Counted from the stretch's first letter, positions 33,357 to 45,138 are shown. The stretch: DNA of 64,000 nt from Chaenocephalus aceratus (GCA_023974075.1 JAMFTG010000231.1:37501-101500); one strand, 5' to 3'. Notes: generated by a model from the letters alone, not told the origin. A program made the numbers and translations.

Positions 33357-34059
33357 CTTCAGATGAGGACAAAGTATTACTAGAAGTACTCAGATCTTGA
33401 GTTAAAGTAGAAGTACTCAGATCCTAGTACAAGGATGGGTAAAAAGCAGAGAACACATTTCACTGTGTGACCATTACAGAGGGTTTACATTAGCAAGCCT
33501 CGCTAACACTCGGAGCTAACCTGCCTGGAGAGCACATGTGTTTAAAAAGCAGGAAATAAAAAAGAATTCCCCTCGTGATGAACCCGCAAGAGAAAAAGTA
33601 TTTGAGCTCCACACTGTTTCAGAGAGAATCCTTGACGTGGTTTAAACAGCATGGCGTTTTATCACAACCGAATTTAACTTTATCTCCGGTAGAATTCTGA
33701 TCAGGCATTAGCTCCGCCTCCTCTTATTTATTTTTTTCAAGCTAAGGACCCAAAATCTGCGTTTCTCTAACAGGGCTGCAAAAGAGGGGTTAGAGCAGCA
33801 TGAGGCGTGGCTACAACGGGCGATCTGTTTGGTGTTTTGAAAAAGACGTGTTGTATATAGGTATAGCCCTACAATATATTTTTCAAATATAGCATGATAG
33901 GTCCACTTTAAGTAAAAAGTACCCATAGCTAGCAGCTGCTTTAAAGAGTACCTGACCTCCCTTTATATCAATAGAACAATAATGTCATTGTTAGCTAATG
34001 AATGTTTCCATGGTGACCAACGGAAACATGACAACGTTTCCATTGGTCCCTCTTCTTTA

Positions 34060-34797
34060 AGCCCCGGCCACACGAGGACGATAACGGTCGTATCTGCTAC
34101 AGTTCTCTATCAGATAGACGGTTCGGCCACACGAGGCCGACACGGAAACGCAGAAAACGATAACGGGTCCCGAGGTGGGTAGATCCGCAAAGGAAACGCT
34201 CTGGGGAGCAAACAGCTCCGTGTTTACGCCGATACGATCATGTCTTGATACGATGAAGCCCCGCCTCTCCTGCTCAGAGATCAGCTGCTGGGCTCTCAGG
34301 AGAGGGGGAGGGAAAGAGAGGCTATTATACTATTATATTATTATATACAGTCATTTGTTTTAAAGTTCAATAAATAACAAAGAAGACCTCTGACCGGCAC
34401 CTTTCTAATTTTGTCCGGAAGATTTAAACTTTAACGGACTTTAACGGGACTCTGCTGCGCGGTCCCCTCGTCCCTGGGAAGAGGCGGAGAGGTGGGTGGG
34501 GTCATCTGCTGGTGGCAAACCGGAGAGAATTACAGCGGGAGCACACGCTCGCCTCGGGGAGGGAGAGAAAGAGCCAGAGCGGAGAATAAACAGAAGGGCA
34601 ACCATGGCAACCATGCGCGGGAAGTCTTCTTCGCTGCTTTTGTGGCAGGACTACAGCGCCACTTACAGGCCTGGCATACGTACTGCAGCGTCTCCAGCAC
34701 TTTGAAGCAGTCTCCAAACGGACACGTTTCTGGACGGAATACTTTTTTGATAACGATTGCGGTCCGTTTGCGTTATCGTCCTCGTGTGGCTCCAGCC
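34060..34797. mobile_element. Harbinger-like element nested in family A copy 1
   Basis: Inverted termini share CCACACGAGGACGATAACG (left at 34069; reverse complement near the right end at 34771-34789). Flanked by TTA on both sides (34057-34059 and 34798-34800), a 3-bp target duplication typical of PIF/Harbinger. The sister copy at 55.67 kb has the uninterrupted site TCTTCTTTAGAGAAGACC (read in reverse complement), confirming the borders. No transposase ORF found. Confidence 0.85.
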
Positions 34798-34925
34798 TTA
34801 GAGAAGACCAGGAAGTGATGGATACACGGATCGTGTTCAAATCAAAAGGCACGCAATGACTCTAAAGAATAATGATCACGCACCAAACACACATTCAGAC
34901 TAAACTACCAGCTGTTTGGGAAATG

Positions 34926-35700
34926 AGAGAAGTAGAAAGTACAGGTATTTGAGTTCAACATGTAAGAAGTAGAAAGTTCAGGTATTTGGGTTCAACATGA
35001 GAGAAGTAGAAAGTACAGGTATTTGAGTTCAACATGAGAGAAGTAGAAAGTACAGGTATTTGTGTTCAACATGTGAGAAGTAGAAAGTACAGGTATTTGA
35101 GTTCAACATGTGAGAAGTAGAAAGTACAGGTATTTGAGTTCAACATGTAAGAAGTAGAAAGTACAGGTATTTGAGTTCAACATGTGAGAAGTAGAAAGTA
35201 CAGGTATTTGAGTTCAACATGTGAGAAGTAGAAAGTACAGGTATTTGAGTTCAACATGTGAGAAGTAGAAAGTACAGGTATTTGAGTTCAACATGTGAGA
35301 AGTAGAAAGTACAGGTATTTGAATTCAACATGTAAGAAGTAGAAAGTTCAGGTATTTGGGTTCAACATGAGAGAAGTAGAAAGTACAGGTATTTGAGTTC
35401 AACATGAGAGAAGTAGAAAGTACAGGTATTTGTGTTCAACATGTGAGAAGTAGAAAGTACAGGTATTTGGGTTCAACATGAGAGAAGTAGAAAGTACAGG
35501 TATTTGAGTTCAACATGAGAGAAGTAGAAAGTACAGGTATTTGAGTTCAACATGTGAGAAGTAGAAAGTACAGGTATTTGAGTTCAACATGTAAGAAGTA
35601 GAAAGTACAGGTATTTGAGTTCAACATGTGAGAAGTAGAAAGTACAGGTATTTGAGTTCAACATGTGAGAAGTAGAAAGTACAGGTATTTGGGTTCAAAG
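34926..35700 (-). repeat. 37-bp minisatellite, antisense to the 50.6-kb array
   Basis: About 21 copies of a 37-bp unit with GAGAAGTAGAAAGTACAGGT and ATTTGAGTTCAACAT. It is the reverse complement of the 50556-51195 unit and sits in the same position within element family A. Confidence 0.95.
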
Positions 35701-35863
35701 TCTTAGAAGTTAAAGTAAAAAGTCATCAGAAAAATAAGTAGTGGAGTAAAGTACTGATACCAGAACAATGTACTTAAGTGCAGTAACAAAGTATTTGTAC
35801 TCCACTGCTTGCTACCCCTGAAACAGACCATGCTGTACTCCGTTCCTCTCCCCATGCACTGAC

Positions 35864-36223
35864 CTTCAGGTTGAGGATGATGCGGCCTCTCTTCACCTCC
35901 CGGGGCTTCACTCTGCGGTTCAGGATCCGGACGGTTTCAGAGAACGGGGACACGTGGATCTTGGAGGTCTGACCGGGGAAGGACCCGGCCGAGGGGTCGG
36001 GGCGCGGCAGCGGGCGGCGCGACATCCGGTGGCAGCGGTGGATGTCCTTCTTCAGCTTGTGGGTGGTGGCCAGGGAGCTGAGCTTGGGAGAAGGAGCCAC
36101 GGAGGAGGAGGGTGGATGAGGAGAGGAAGAGGAGGAGGAGGAAGGGTTCGCTCGACCCGGTGTAGAGCGAGCTACAGGCAGGCGGGAGTTTGAGGCTCGG
36201 CTTCCTCCGGTCTGAGCGTCAGC
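35864..36223 (-). CDS. cbx6: cbx6 exon 5: central region
   Basis: 120 codons, phase 0 at both ends; acceptor CCCTCAG at 36224, donor AAG|GTCAGT at 35863. It begins [13 protein letters not shown], passes through a poly-Ser/Pro stretch, then the CBX6-diagnostic block [29 protein letters not shown] and [10 protein letters not shown]. In mammals this and everything downstream is, to my knowledge, one terminal exon; here the frame continues only through an intron at NLK|VID (33357-35863). Confidence 0.92.
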
Positions 36224-38170
36224 CTGAGGGAGAGAGTGGAGGAGATAACCGTTTGATCCCTTGCCGGTTTCGCAAGTTTACCCACGTACAAAGAAATGAA
36301 CAGACTATCGTTTTAATAATAGGTTTTCTTTAACTAATGAGAGACGGAATATCAAAAAGAAAATCTGAGCGTGAGCCCGAGAGAGAGAGAGATAGAGAGG
36401 AGGATGAAACCCTCTTTAGCCAGTAGATTTTCATTGTCACCGACCCCACCACTGTAACTACTGGCCCGGAGCATTCGTCCTCTACTCTAATGATGATGAA
36501 AATGAACACAAATGGATGAATGATATTATTTTAACGACTGATTGAACCACAGCAGTATTGTTTTAGAGATGGTATAGTTTAACTGCTATGCCTGCCATCT
36601 CTGCTCTGTGTCATTGTTCTTCATAGAAGAATTAAAATACAGACTCATAGATGTTAAGTTCGGTTGCTTGGCTACTAGCCTTCTTGTTTTGTATCAAAGC
36701 GTTTCTTGAAACCATGACAACGCTACTAACCAGTGACTGCTAGGCATCTGTACACGGCAACCTGCCTTCTGCCATTGGTACCGGCTTCAGGCTCTCTACA
36801 CTTCTTCCTATTTATAACGGATCGCATGAACATAGGCTCTGGATTACTTTTCAGATGTCTTCACTCGTCTTGTCTTTTATCTGGACCCTGAGTCTGTCAT
36901 CAAGTGTTCATTCATTGTGTTGTCTCCTGGGCTCTGCAGTGCCCGGAGTCTGTCTTTTTATGTTCTTCCTCCCAACCCCATCCCCTCAGGACGCCCTTTG
37001 CCTCCTGGCAGCTCATCATTGAAAATAAGAATTTGTTCTTAATTGATTTTCCTGGCTAAATAAAGGTTCTACTACTATACTACATGTGTTGCAATAGTAA
37101 CTAACTACATTACATTACTACTTGTACTACAACATTTGAACCATCAGTTCTTCCTCATTCTCCTCAATTGTTCATATTTGGTTCATTAAAATAATTATAT
37201 TAATAATAATAATAATATATCAATTTTATATAGCGCTTTTCTGAACCCAAAGACGCTTTACATTTGGGAGGGAGGGTAGACAAACAAAACAAAAACAAAG
37301 ACAGAACCAAAAAGAAACAAAACACAACAGAAAAGCAGTCAGGAGGAAGTTGATTGAGAGGGGGAGGGGCTTATGGATAGAGAGTTGAAGAGGTGGGTTT
37401 TGAGGCGGGACTGGAACAGGGTGAGGGATATTGTGGTCATTGTTAAAAAAAAAATGCTGCTATTATCATCATTATTATTATTTGGCTTTCTGCCTTCCTG
37501 TCATCAGGAGTCAGACATGTAATGGCTATGCAATAGATTAGATTCTTCATTATCCTGCTGGGGCATTTCCTGCACTCCTTCACTACAGACTTTCTCGGCC
37601 CTGCGCTCCGCAGCAAACAGCTGTTTGCTTTTCACCCGACAACGACAACCGCCTCACGAAACGCTATGTTGTAGCATTAAGAAATAATTTAATCAAATTG
37701 CTCGTCAAAATACCTTTACCACAGGACCAGAGTCCCGAGCGGGCAAGTGGGAAGTAGGTTATGCTGGCCCGGGAGGTCTGAACAGTGCTTCAGACCTCCC
37801 GGGCCATTTATAATGTCGAGCCCCGCATTATTCTCTTGCACTATTTTGTTATGCAAGCTAATTTGTAAATGTAATTATACAAATAAAGATAATTCAAGTG
37901 GTGCTTCCTCCAGTCTGAGCACTGAAGACAAATCTCTAAAAAGTACCCAGAACATGAGAAAATATTTAAAAAGCACCAGTACAAACTGGAGCAATGCATA
38001 AAGTTATTAAATAAGCATTGTTCCACTGTGTGATGCTGGTTAAAAACACAGCTTGTGTTATATATGTGCAAGCTGAATTGTAAATAGAATGACCCAAAGA
38101 CACTTCGGGTGGCGCTGTTGTTAATGAGATATCTTTCATGCATGAACGTTAAATAAAGCTGTAGAAAAAC
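36224..38170 (-). other. cbx6 intron 4
   Basis: Contains retroposon 3' ends at 37015-37070 (GAAAATAAGAATTTGTTCTT ... AATAAAGG) and 37217-37440 (TATATAGCGCTTTTCTGAAC, an antisense LINE tail), plus a local palindrome, GACCTCCCGGGCCA versus TGGCCCGGGAGGTC (37764-37807). No other gene signal. Confidence 0.5.
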
Positions 38171-38175
38171 TGAAC

Positions 38176-38242
38176 CTTCAAGGACTGTTTTTTGGGTTTT
38201 GGTCCTCGTTTCTTCGGCCCGAGGATCTCCCTCTCCCGTTCC
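38176..38242 (-). CDS. cbx6: cbx6 exon 4: AT-hook-like motif
   Basis: 67 nt; acceptor TTTGCAG at 38243, donor AAG|GTTCAG at 38175. It encodes (K)ERERE then ILGPKKRGPKPKK, the AT-hook-like DNA-binding motif directly after the chromodomain in CBX2/4/6/7/8, at residues 60-82. Phase 0 exit, as in mammals. Confidence 0.92.
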
Positions 38243-38751
38243 CTGCAAAGAGGAAAAAGACACAATGAGAGGTAATAAAACAGATGTGTGTGAGATGTAA
38301 GAAGTGCAGTCAGATTTTCCGTTTAGTTTGATGAGTCTTTTTAGTTCTCTCTGTTTTAAACCGCAGTTCCTCTCAGAGAGCAGCACAAGGCTTTTCAAGC
38401 GTCTCCAGAACAGACATGAAAGACATGCCGTGTTCATTTTGGGAGCTATTTTTGATTTAGTCTTTAGACGAAAATGGTTATTAGTTTTAGTCACATTTTA
38501 GTCCTTTTTATCCCCGATGTAAAATCATTACATTTTAGTCAACTTTTAGTCAAAACTAATTCAGTTAGACAAATACCGGAATCTGAAATTGGAATCAAGG
38601 TGACAGCATCAAGTGTTGAAATTCGTAAAGCAACATTTCACTCTCTTAACACTTTACTTGTGTAATATATCTAGGGGTGGGTATCACTAAGGTTTTTAAC
38701 GGTACTACTACTCTTAAAAATCTGTGTGCACACCGCTGCAGCATGTCTGTT

Positions 38752-39359
38752 AGGCCCCGCCCCCGCACACAGAGAGAGAGAGAGTTAGGCCCACCCCCGC
38801 ACACAGAGAGAGAGAGAGTTAGGCCCCGCCCCCCACGCAGAGAGAGAGAGAGTTAGGCCCACAACCACACAGTGAGAGAGAGTTAGGCCCCGCCCCCCAC
38901 GCAGAGAGAGAGTTAGGCCCCGCCTCCCACACAGAGAGAGTTAGGCCCCACCCCCCACACAGAGAGAGAAAGAGAGAGTTAGGCCCCGCCCCCACACAGA
39001 GAGAGAGAGAGAAAGAGAGAGTTAGGCCCCGCCCCCCACACACAGAGTGAGAGAGTTAGGCCCCGCCCCCCCACATACAGAGAGAGAGAAAGAGAGAAAG
39101 TTAGGCCCCGCCCCCCACACAGAGAGAGAGAGAGTTAGACCCGCCCCCACACAGAGAGAGAGAGTTAGACCCGCCCCCACACAGAGAGAGAGAGAGTTAG
39201 GCCCGCCCCCCGCACACAGAGAGAGTTAGGCCCCGCCCCCCACACACAGAGAGAGAGAGAGTTAGGCCCCGCCCCCCACACACAGAGAGAAAGAGAAAGA
39301 GAGAGTTAGGCCCCGCCCCCCACACACAGAGAGAGAGAGTTAGGCCCCACCCCCCACAC

Positions 39360-39395
<36 letters not shown>

Positions 39396-39500
39396 AGGCC
39401 CCACCCCCCACACAGAGAGAGAGAGAGAGAGAGAGAAAGAAAGAGAGAGTTAGGCCCCGCCCCCCACAGAGAGAGAGTTAGGCCCCGCCCCCCGCACACA
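38752..39500. repeat. GC-box minisatellite (about 28-40-bp units)
   Basis: About 24 irregular units of GTTAGGCCCCGCCCCCCACA followed by (GA)n of variable length, in cbx6 intron 3. Related units (GAGGCCCCGCCCCCGCACGC) recur three times at 44065-44190 inside the nested hAT. It lies within a longer repeat whose halves are at 38440-38600 and 39600-39830 (TTTAGTC/GTTGACGAAA motifs). Confidence 0.9.
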
Positions 39501-39895
39501 GACGAGACACAAGGAGAGTCTTCTGGAGTGAAGAGAGCGGAAATAATGATATTGCAAGTTAGAAACGTAAGATGCATTTTGACGGACAAGACGGACACTT
39601 GGGGGAAATATGCTGAATTTTGAATCTCCGATAGTCCACCATTAACACCTTAGTCCCGTCTCGTCACGTCTATGAAAACAAAATATACATTTCGTCATAG
39701 TTTTTATTATCAAGAATCTATTTTTAGCTCGTCATCGTCTTGTCTTAGTCATGTAAAAACGGTCGTTGACGAACATTTTTCATCATAGTTTTCGTTGACG
39801 AAATGGACACTGAAGACTTGAGCTAAGATGGAGGTTTCACAATCAGGAAGAGGAAGAGGAATGTAAAGACACTCAAAGCATATTATGTAAACTGG

Positions 39896-40458
39896 AGACG
39901 GCCCGTCCACACAGCGGCGTGCGTTGAAGCTTCCAACGCTTCTGCCCATTCACTTTGAATGGGGGTGACGTCACTTTTAGCAGAACTGCATTGTGGGAAG
40001 CGACGTGGAGCGTTGCTGGCGTTGCTTGCTTCAGAAGTTGAGCAATGTTCAACTTTTGGCGCCTCGGCAGAAGCGCTAGCCAATCAAACCGCGTGTATGC
40101 TGGGAGAGACTACGCAGGTCATTTCCTCATATTCCAAAAAATGGAGGGAAAATTCATTACAGCGGTCGTGAATCACCCGGTGCTGTATGATCAGTCTCTG
40201 TTCATCTACCGGGACACACACCGGAGGAGCCAGGCATGGAGGGAGGAGGCAGAGACAGTGGGTGGAACTGGTAGGTTTTCACCTGCTTGGGGATTTTATA
40301 TCCAGTTTACTTCGTTTTAACATTGCTATTGCTTTGTATGTCGGGGGCGGGAGATTCATGTGATTGGCTGTTGGTCGCGTTGCTTGCAAAAAATCCCCAA
40401 GCTTCAGACACGCCCACCGCCAAGCGTCAACGCACGCTGCTGTGTGGACGCTCCGTCA
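39896..40458. mobile_element. DNA-transposon relic with long inverted termini
   Basis: Left end CGTCCACACAGCGGCGTGCG (39904) and right end CGCACGCTGCTGTGTGGACG (40431) are near-perfect inverted repeats extending about 30 bp. No transposase ORF. Target duplication not clear. Confidence 0.7.
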
Positions 40459-40688
40459 GAACTGAAATGAATGAAGGAGCCAAAACCAAATAAGAAAACG
40501 TACTTCAGCGTCAAGCTTGGAATTAAATATAATAATACACTTTATTAAGATCTGCAGGACTTTCATGCAGGAGAGGTTTGTCAGAAAAAAAGGATTCATT
40601 AAATACAACTTGTATTAGTATTTTAAGAGCGTTGGAAGACTGTTCTGTTGTTGATTGATGTGCTTTTATGTATGTCCTTAATGTGTGC

Positions 40689-41424
40689 TAGGGATGGGAG
40701 TTTGAAAGAAAATGTATATTCGAATATTCGACTCCCAAAAAAACTGTTAACCGAAATGTACATATCCTATAAAAACAAATGTGGGACATTTTTTTACAAA
40801 AATAAATAAAACAATAACATTTTGAAAATAAATAAATACGTGTTCAAATAAGTTTAGAAACCAAGTCGAATTTGTCAAATGAATTGAACTGGCGATCACA
40901 GTTTGAACAGCTATAGGCCTGCAGCTTTCATGCTTAAAACATCACAACAAACACGAACAACATAACGGGTTAGGGTAACGTAACCCGTGACAACAGAGAT
41001 CAACCTGTAACAGGGCCTACGCACAGAATGCAGCTATTCAATACTCATCCTTCTTTAAGAACATGAGCATGTCTACTCAGGGGAGGGGGCCCAATCAGGC
41101 CAGCTGGAGAGAAGACCCTCTCAGCTGGGATGTGGGCCTAAGATGAGGTTTGAGTCTGCGTGGTCTGCGTGTGGGGGGGGGGCAGCAGCCGTATCATTGG
41201 CTAGAACTAGATCTGATGGATTTGGACATGAACGCGAGTGAAGTACAACGGGACGCGAGAGAGAGATCAGCAGCTCGGAGCAGAACACCTTTAGACCTGA
41301 CACACTCAGCGATGGCCCGGGCGTATACATTGAATGATTCAATTTGATCATACGTAATCAACTTAGGCACCGCTCCCAAAAATATATATATATTCGAATA
41401 TTCGATTAATCGTTCCCATCCCAT
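40689..41424. mobile_element. Non-autonomous hAT-like element (ATTCGAATATTCG type)
   Basis: Begins TAGGGATGGGA with ATTCGAATATTCGA internally (40718) and ends ATTCGAATATTCGATTAATC followed by GTTCCCATCCCA, a terminus of widespread teleost zf-BED/hAT elements. No coding remnant recognised. Confidence 0.65.
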
Positions 41425-41710
41425 ACGTATACATGTGTCTGTTGATTAACAGATTATGTATATACATTGTAATTTGTATTCCTCTGGATTGTGGGAGAGG
41501 GTATTTCGATCTCTCCGTCTCACACAAACTGAAAGATTTGATTTTGAGATTGAATGAAGGCAACTCATTCCTATGTAAGTCTTTGCTTTAGTTTAATACT
41601 CTTTAGGATGCACACGAACCCCTTAATGGCGAATCCCTCACTCTGTGCACGACTTCTTTTGTGCACACGATAAATAAACTGTTATTCAAACATAAAGCCG
41701 CTTTACTCAC

Positions 41711-41776
41711 TTTCGCTCGAAGCCCAGTATCAGCCTGTCGTCCAGAATGTTCTCCTCTGGCTCCCAGGTGCTGTGC
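41711..41776 (-). CDS. cbx6: cbx6 exon 3: end of chromodomain
   Basis: 66 nt; acceptor CCTCAG at 41777 and donor AA|GTGAGT at 41710. Joined in phase 2 it encodes KHSTWEPEENILDDRLILGF then ERK, the third strand and C-terminal helix of the chromodomain. Mammalian CBX6 has KYSTWEPEENILD at this place; His replaces Tyr, as in CBX2. Phase 2 exit. Confidence 0.93.
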
Positions 41777-41906
41777 CTGAGGAAGCAAGGAGGAGGAAAC
41801 AAGGAGGGAGGCCACATGAAGGAAGCATCAGCATTTCATCCATATTTTGAGTTTCGTGTGCCGGCATTAAAACATCGGAAAGAAAAGAGTGAGGAGCAGC
41901 TCTTAC

Positions 41907-41950
41907 TTCATCGCCCATCCTTTCCATTTCACGAGGTACTCGAGTCTCGC
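41907..41950 (-). CDS. cbx6: cbx6 exon 2: chromodomain core
   Basis: 44 nt encoding ARLEYLVKWKGWAM plus two bases of the next Lys. It contains cage tryptophans Trp32 and Trp35 in KWKGW, so methyl-lysine binding should be intact. Acceptor CTTGCAG at 41951, donor AA|GTAAGA at 41906. The 44-nt mini-exon with phase 2 exit is the normal Polycomb CBX arrangement. Intron 1 (41951-47001) carries the 57-bp array and the hAT insertions. Confidence 0.93.
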
Positions 41951-41999
41951 CTGCAAGAAAACACATGTTTACAGGATTAAAATGGTACATGACAACAAG

Positions 42000-42796
42000 T
42001 GTCTCTACTTTAAAGAGTCCTCTCCTGCTGATGTTCAGCTGTATATCAGTATGTAGTGTCTCTACTTTAAAGAGTCCTCTCCTGCTGATGTTCAGCTGTA
42101 TATCAGTATGTAGTGTCTCTACTTTAAAGAGTCCTCTCCTGCTGATGTTCAGGTGTATATCAGGATGTAGTGTCTCTACTTTAAAGAGTCCTCCCCTGCT
42201 GATGTTCAGGTGTATATCAGGATGTAGTGTCTCTACTTTAAAGAGTCCTCTCCTGCTGATGTTCAGGTGTATATCAGTATGTAGTGTCTCTACTTTAAAG
42301 AGTCCTCTCCTGCTGATGTTCAGGTGTATATCAGTATGTAGTGTCTCTACTTTAAAGAGTCCTCTCCTGCTGATGTCCAGGTGTATATCAGTATGTAGTG
42401 TCTCTACTTTAAAGAGTCCTCTCCTGCTGATGTTCAGGTGTATATCAGTGTGTAGTGTCTCTACTTTAAAGAGTCCTCTCCTGCTGATGTTCAGGTGTAT
42501 ATCAGTGTGTAGTGTCTCTACTTTAAGAGTCCTCTCCTGCTGATGCTCAGGTGTATATCAGTATGTAGTGTCTCTACTTTAAAGAGTCCTCTCCAGCTGA
42601 TGTTCAGGTGTATATCAGTGTGTAGTGTCTCTACTTTAAAGAGTCCTCTCCTGCTGATGCTCAGGTGTATATCAGTATGTAGTGTCTCTACTTTAAAGAG
42701 TCCTCTCCTGCTGATGTGCAGGTGTATATCAGTATGTAGTGTCTCTACTTTAAAGAGTCCTCTCCTGCTGATGCTCAGGTGTATACCAGTATGTAG
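42000..42796 (-). repeat. 57-bp minisatellite in cbx6 intron 1
   Basis: About 14 copies of a 57-bp unit containing TCTCTACTTTAAAGAGTCCT and GCTGATGTTCAGGTGTATAT. It begins about 50 bp beyond the exon 2 acceptor. It is the reverse complement of the array in pla2g6 intron 8, so both genes transcribe the same strand of the unit. Confidence 0.95.
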
Positions 42797-43250
42797 CGTC
42801 ACATACTGTCTGTGCTGCAGCACCTCTTTTCACCCTCTGTCTGAAACCAGAGCCCAGAGCTGCTCTGATTGGTTAGCTGGCCGGCTCTGTTGTGATTGGT
42901 CAACCAGCTTAGAGATGTCACGTATCTTTAGCCTATCACGTTCAATTTGTTGGAGCGCCAGCCAATAGGAGCGCGAGTTTGACATAGTGATGTCACTATG
43001 TTAGGAGTAAACAAAGGAACGTAACTTGAATATATTTGTCAGTTCCTGTACATTCCTCCTCTCTGATCCCATTCTCCTTACAGTCGATGAAGGTCACGCT
43101 GATCAGCTGCTTGGTTGATACATAAAGTGCATTCAGCGTTCTGTTCATTTGACTTTACCACCATTGGATTGTGTTTTAGGAATATGTGTGTTTGTGAACG
43201 TAAAGATGCACTGAAGGTTATTAGACTATCTGCACAGCTGATGTTACAGC

Positions 43251-45138
43251 TAGAGATGTCCCGATCCGATCACGTGATCGGGGATCGGAGCCGATCACGT
43301 GATTTTCAAAAATTGGGGATCGGGATTCTTTTTTTTTTTATAATTTTTTTTATAATTATTTAATGTTACAAAACAAAAATGACCATGTTCACGTCTTAAA
43401 GTCATCCTGAGGACTTAGTTTTGGTTTAAAATGACACAACATCATGTATGTCAGTGACCACCAACTGGCGGCCCGCGGGCCACATCCGGCCCGCCAGACA
43501 TTCTCATCCGGCCCGCACGACGGGGGTGACTGTGGCGTTCACCTCCCACCCATTATTTTTTTTTACAACGTCGTGAGTAAGATGCAGTACCGGAGTCCAA
43601 CAGAGAGGCAGCAGCTGCGGGACAGTAGACTGCGTACTGCGAAACCTTCCCTGCCTTCAAGAAGAAGTGACCCTTCCTTGTGAAGAGTCTGCTTTGTGCG
43701 CTCCGCAGCAGTAGCCCCGCTGCGACGGAGTCCAACAGAGAGGCAGGAGCTGCGGGACAGTAGCCTGGAAGCAGGGCTGGGTTGTAACCATAGACTGGTT
43801 GTAACGGAATACATGTAACGGCGTTACGCAGAATATAAAAATCAAGTAGGCTAACTGTATTCAGCTGGCGTTACATTTCAAAAAAGTGTAATCTGATTAC
43901 AGTTACTTTCATAAACCTGAAGTGAATACATTGTGGAATACTTATTGGAATTATTGGTGGAAAAGTTTCCTCACAAAATGTAATATTCATTACCGGCAGA
44001 ACTGTGCGCACACTGCACAGCGCTGCAGCATGTCTGTGAGCGAGAGAGAGATGCAGCGTGTCTGTGAGGCCCCGCCCCCGCACGCAGTGAGAGAGAGAGG
44101 TGCAGCGTGTCTGTGAGGCCCCGCCCCCGCACGCAGTGAGAGAGAGAGATGCAGTGTGTCTGTGAGGCCCCGCCCCCGCACGCAGTGAGAGAGATCTCTT
44201 TTAAAATATATTGAAAGTTAGAAACGGAGATGGTTAGATAAAATGTGCAAGATAACGTTTATGTAGCATTTCTTTATTGTCGAAATGATGACATTTCATA
44301 ACGGGATCAAATCAAAGTGAACGGCCTGCTGCTGCTGAATGCATGGGGCAAGTGACTGGAACAAGTTTTAAAAGTTATTGCATCGTTTCAGATAATAAAT
44401 TAAAGGTCCGCAGTACCTGAGCGTGCTCCACTAGCATTGTGGACTATATAAAAATCACTGGCCCGCGATTGTGTCTATTGGATACATTTTGGCCCTTGGA
44501 CAAATGTAGTTGGTGATCCCTGATGTATGTGTTGCTTCTTTTGGGCTTGTTTTCAGACCTGGTTGCTTCTTCCTCTGAAAGCTGGCAACAGAGTGGGCGC
44601 AGTGTCTAATAGCAGCAGCAAGCTAACGAGAGGCTACGTTCAGCTGGTGACTCGGGAGTCGGGACAGAGAAAATGTCAGGAGTTTGGAAGTATTATGAAA
44701 TTGAAAGCGAAGGCAGTGTAACAGCCAGATGCAATGTTTGCAAGGCAGAGGTTCCGCGTGGTGGAAAGAACAGAGCTACGTTCAACACGACCAATCTAAT
44801 ACGCCACCTGAGAAACAAACACGAACAACAACACGGCGAGTACACAGCGGCCACTCGGGTAACGAGTACACAGCGGCCACTCGGGTAACGGCACGGAAAC
44901 AACCGACACTTTCAGAGACTTTTAAAAGGAAAGAGAAACTGAACAGTGAAAAGGCCAAACAATAACAGCCAAGATAGCTGAATTCATCGCGTTGGATGAC
45001 CAGCCGTTATCTGTTACCTTTCTTTCTCTTAATGCATTGCATAAAGATCGGATCGGGGAAAATCGGTATCGGCAGATTGTCAAAATCAAATGATCGGAAT
45101 CGGATCGGGAGCAAAAAAAGGTGATCGGGACATCCCTA
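43251..45138 (+). mobile_element. hAT element with BED-finger exon
   Basis: Terminal repeats TAGAGATGTCCCGATC (43251) and GATCGGGACATCCCTA (ending 45138). At 44673 it encodes SGVWKYYEIESEGSVTARCN, then VCKAEVPRGG and NLIRHLRNKH, a BED zinc finger (Cx2C ... Hx4H). A tandem duplication of 26 bp at about 44838-44889 breaks the frame, and the catalytic domain is absent, so it is a deletion derivative. It hosts a second hAT (43452-44522). Confidence 0.85.
43452..44522. mobile_element. Nested hAT-type element with 8-bp target duplication
   Basis: Termini CAGTGACCACCAACT (43452) and AGTTGGTGATCCCTG (ending 44522) are hAT-like, flanked by perfect 8-bp duplications ATGTATGT (43444-43451 and 44523-44530). 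The interior has internally duplicated pieces (GGAGTCCAACAGAGAGGCAG at about 43592 and 43728) and GC-box units at 44065-44190. No intact ORF. Confidence 0.9.

Larger units (their letters stand above)
33360..35840 (-). mobile_element. Element family A, copy 1 (cbx6 intron 5)
   Basis: Ends carry the TACTCAGATC/AAAGTAGAAGTAC motif (33380-33435) and its counterpart GTACTCCACTGCTTGCTACC (35797). The middle contains CCCATAGCTAGCAGCTGCTT (33924) and ATGTCATTGTTAGCTAATGA (33981), both found reverse-complemented at 55.7-55.8 kb and partly at 51.2 kb. It hosts a 37-bp subrepeat array and a nested 738-bp element. No transposase; a non-autonomous element of unknown class. Confidence 0.7.
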
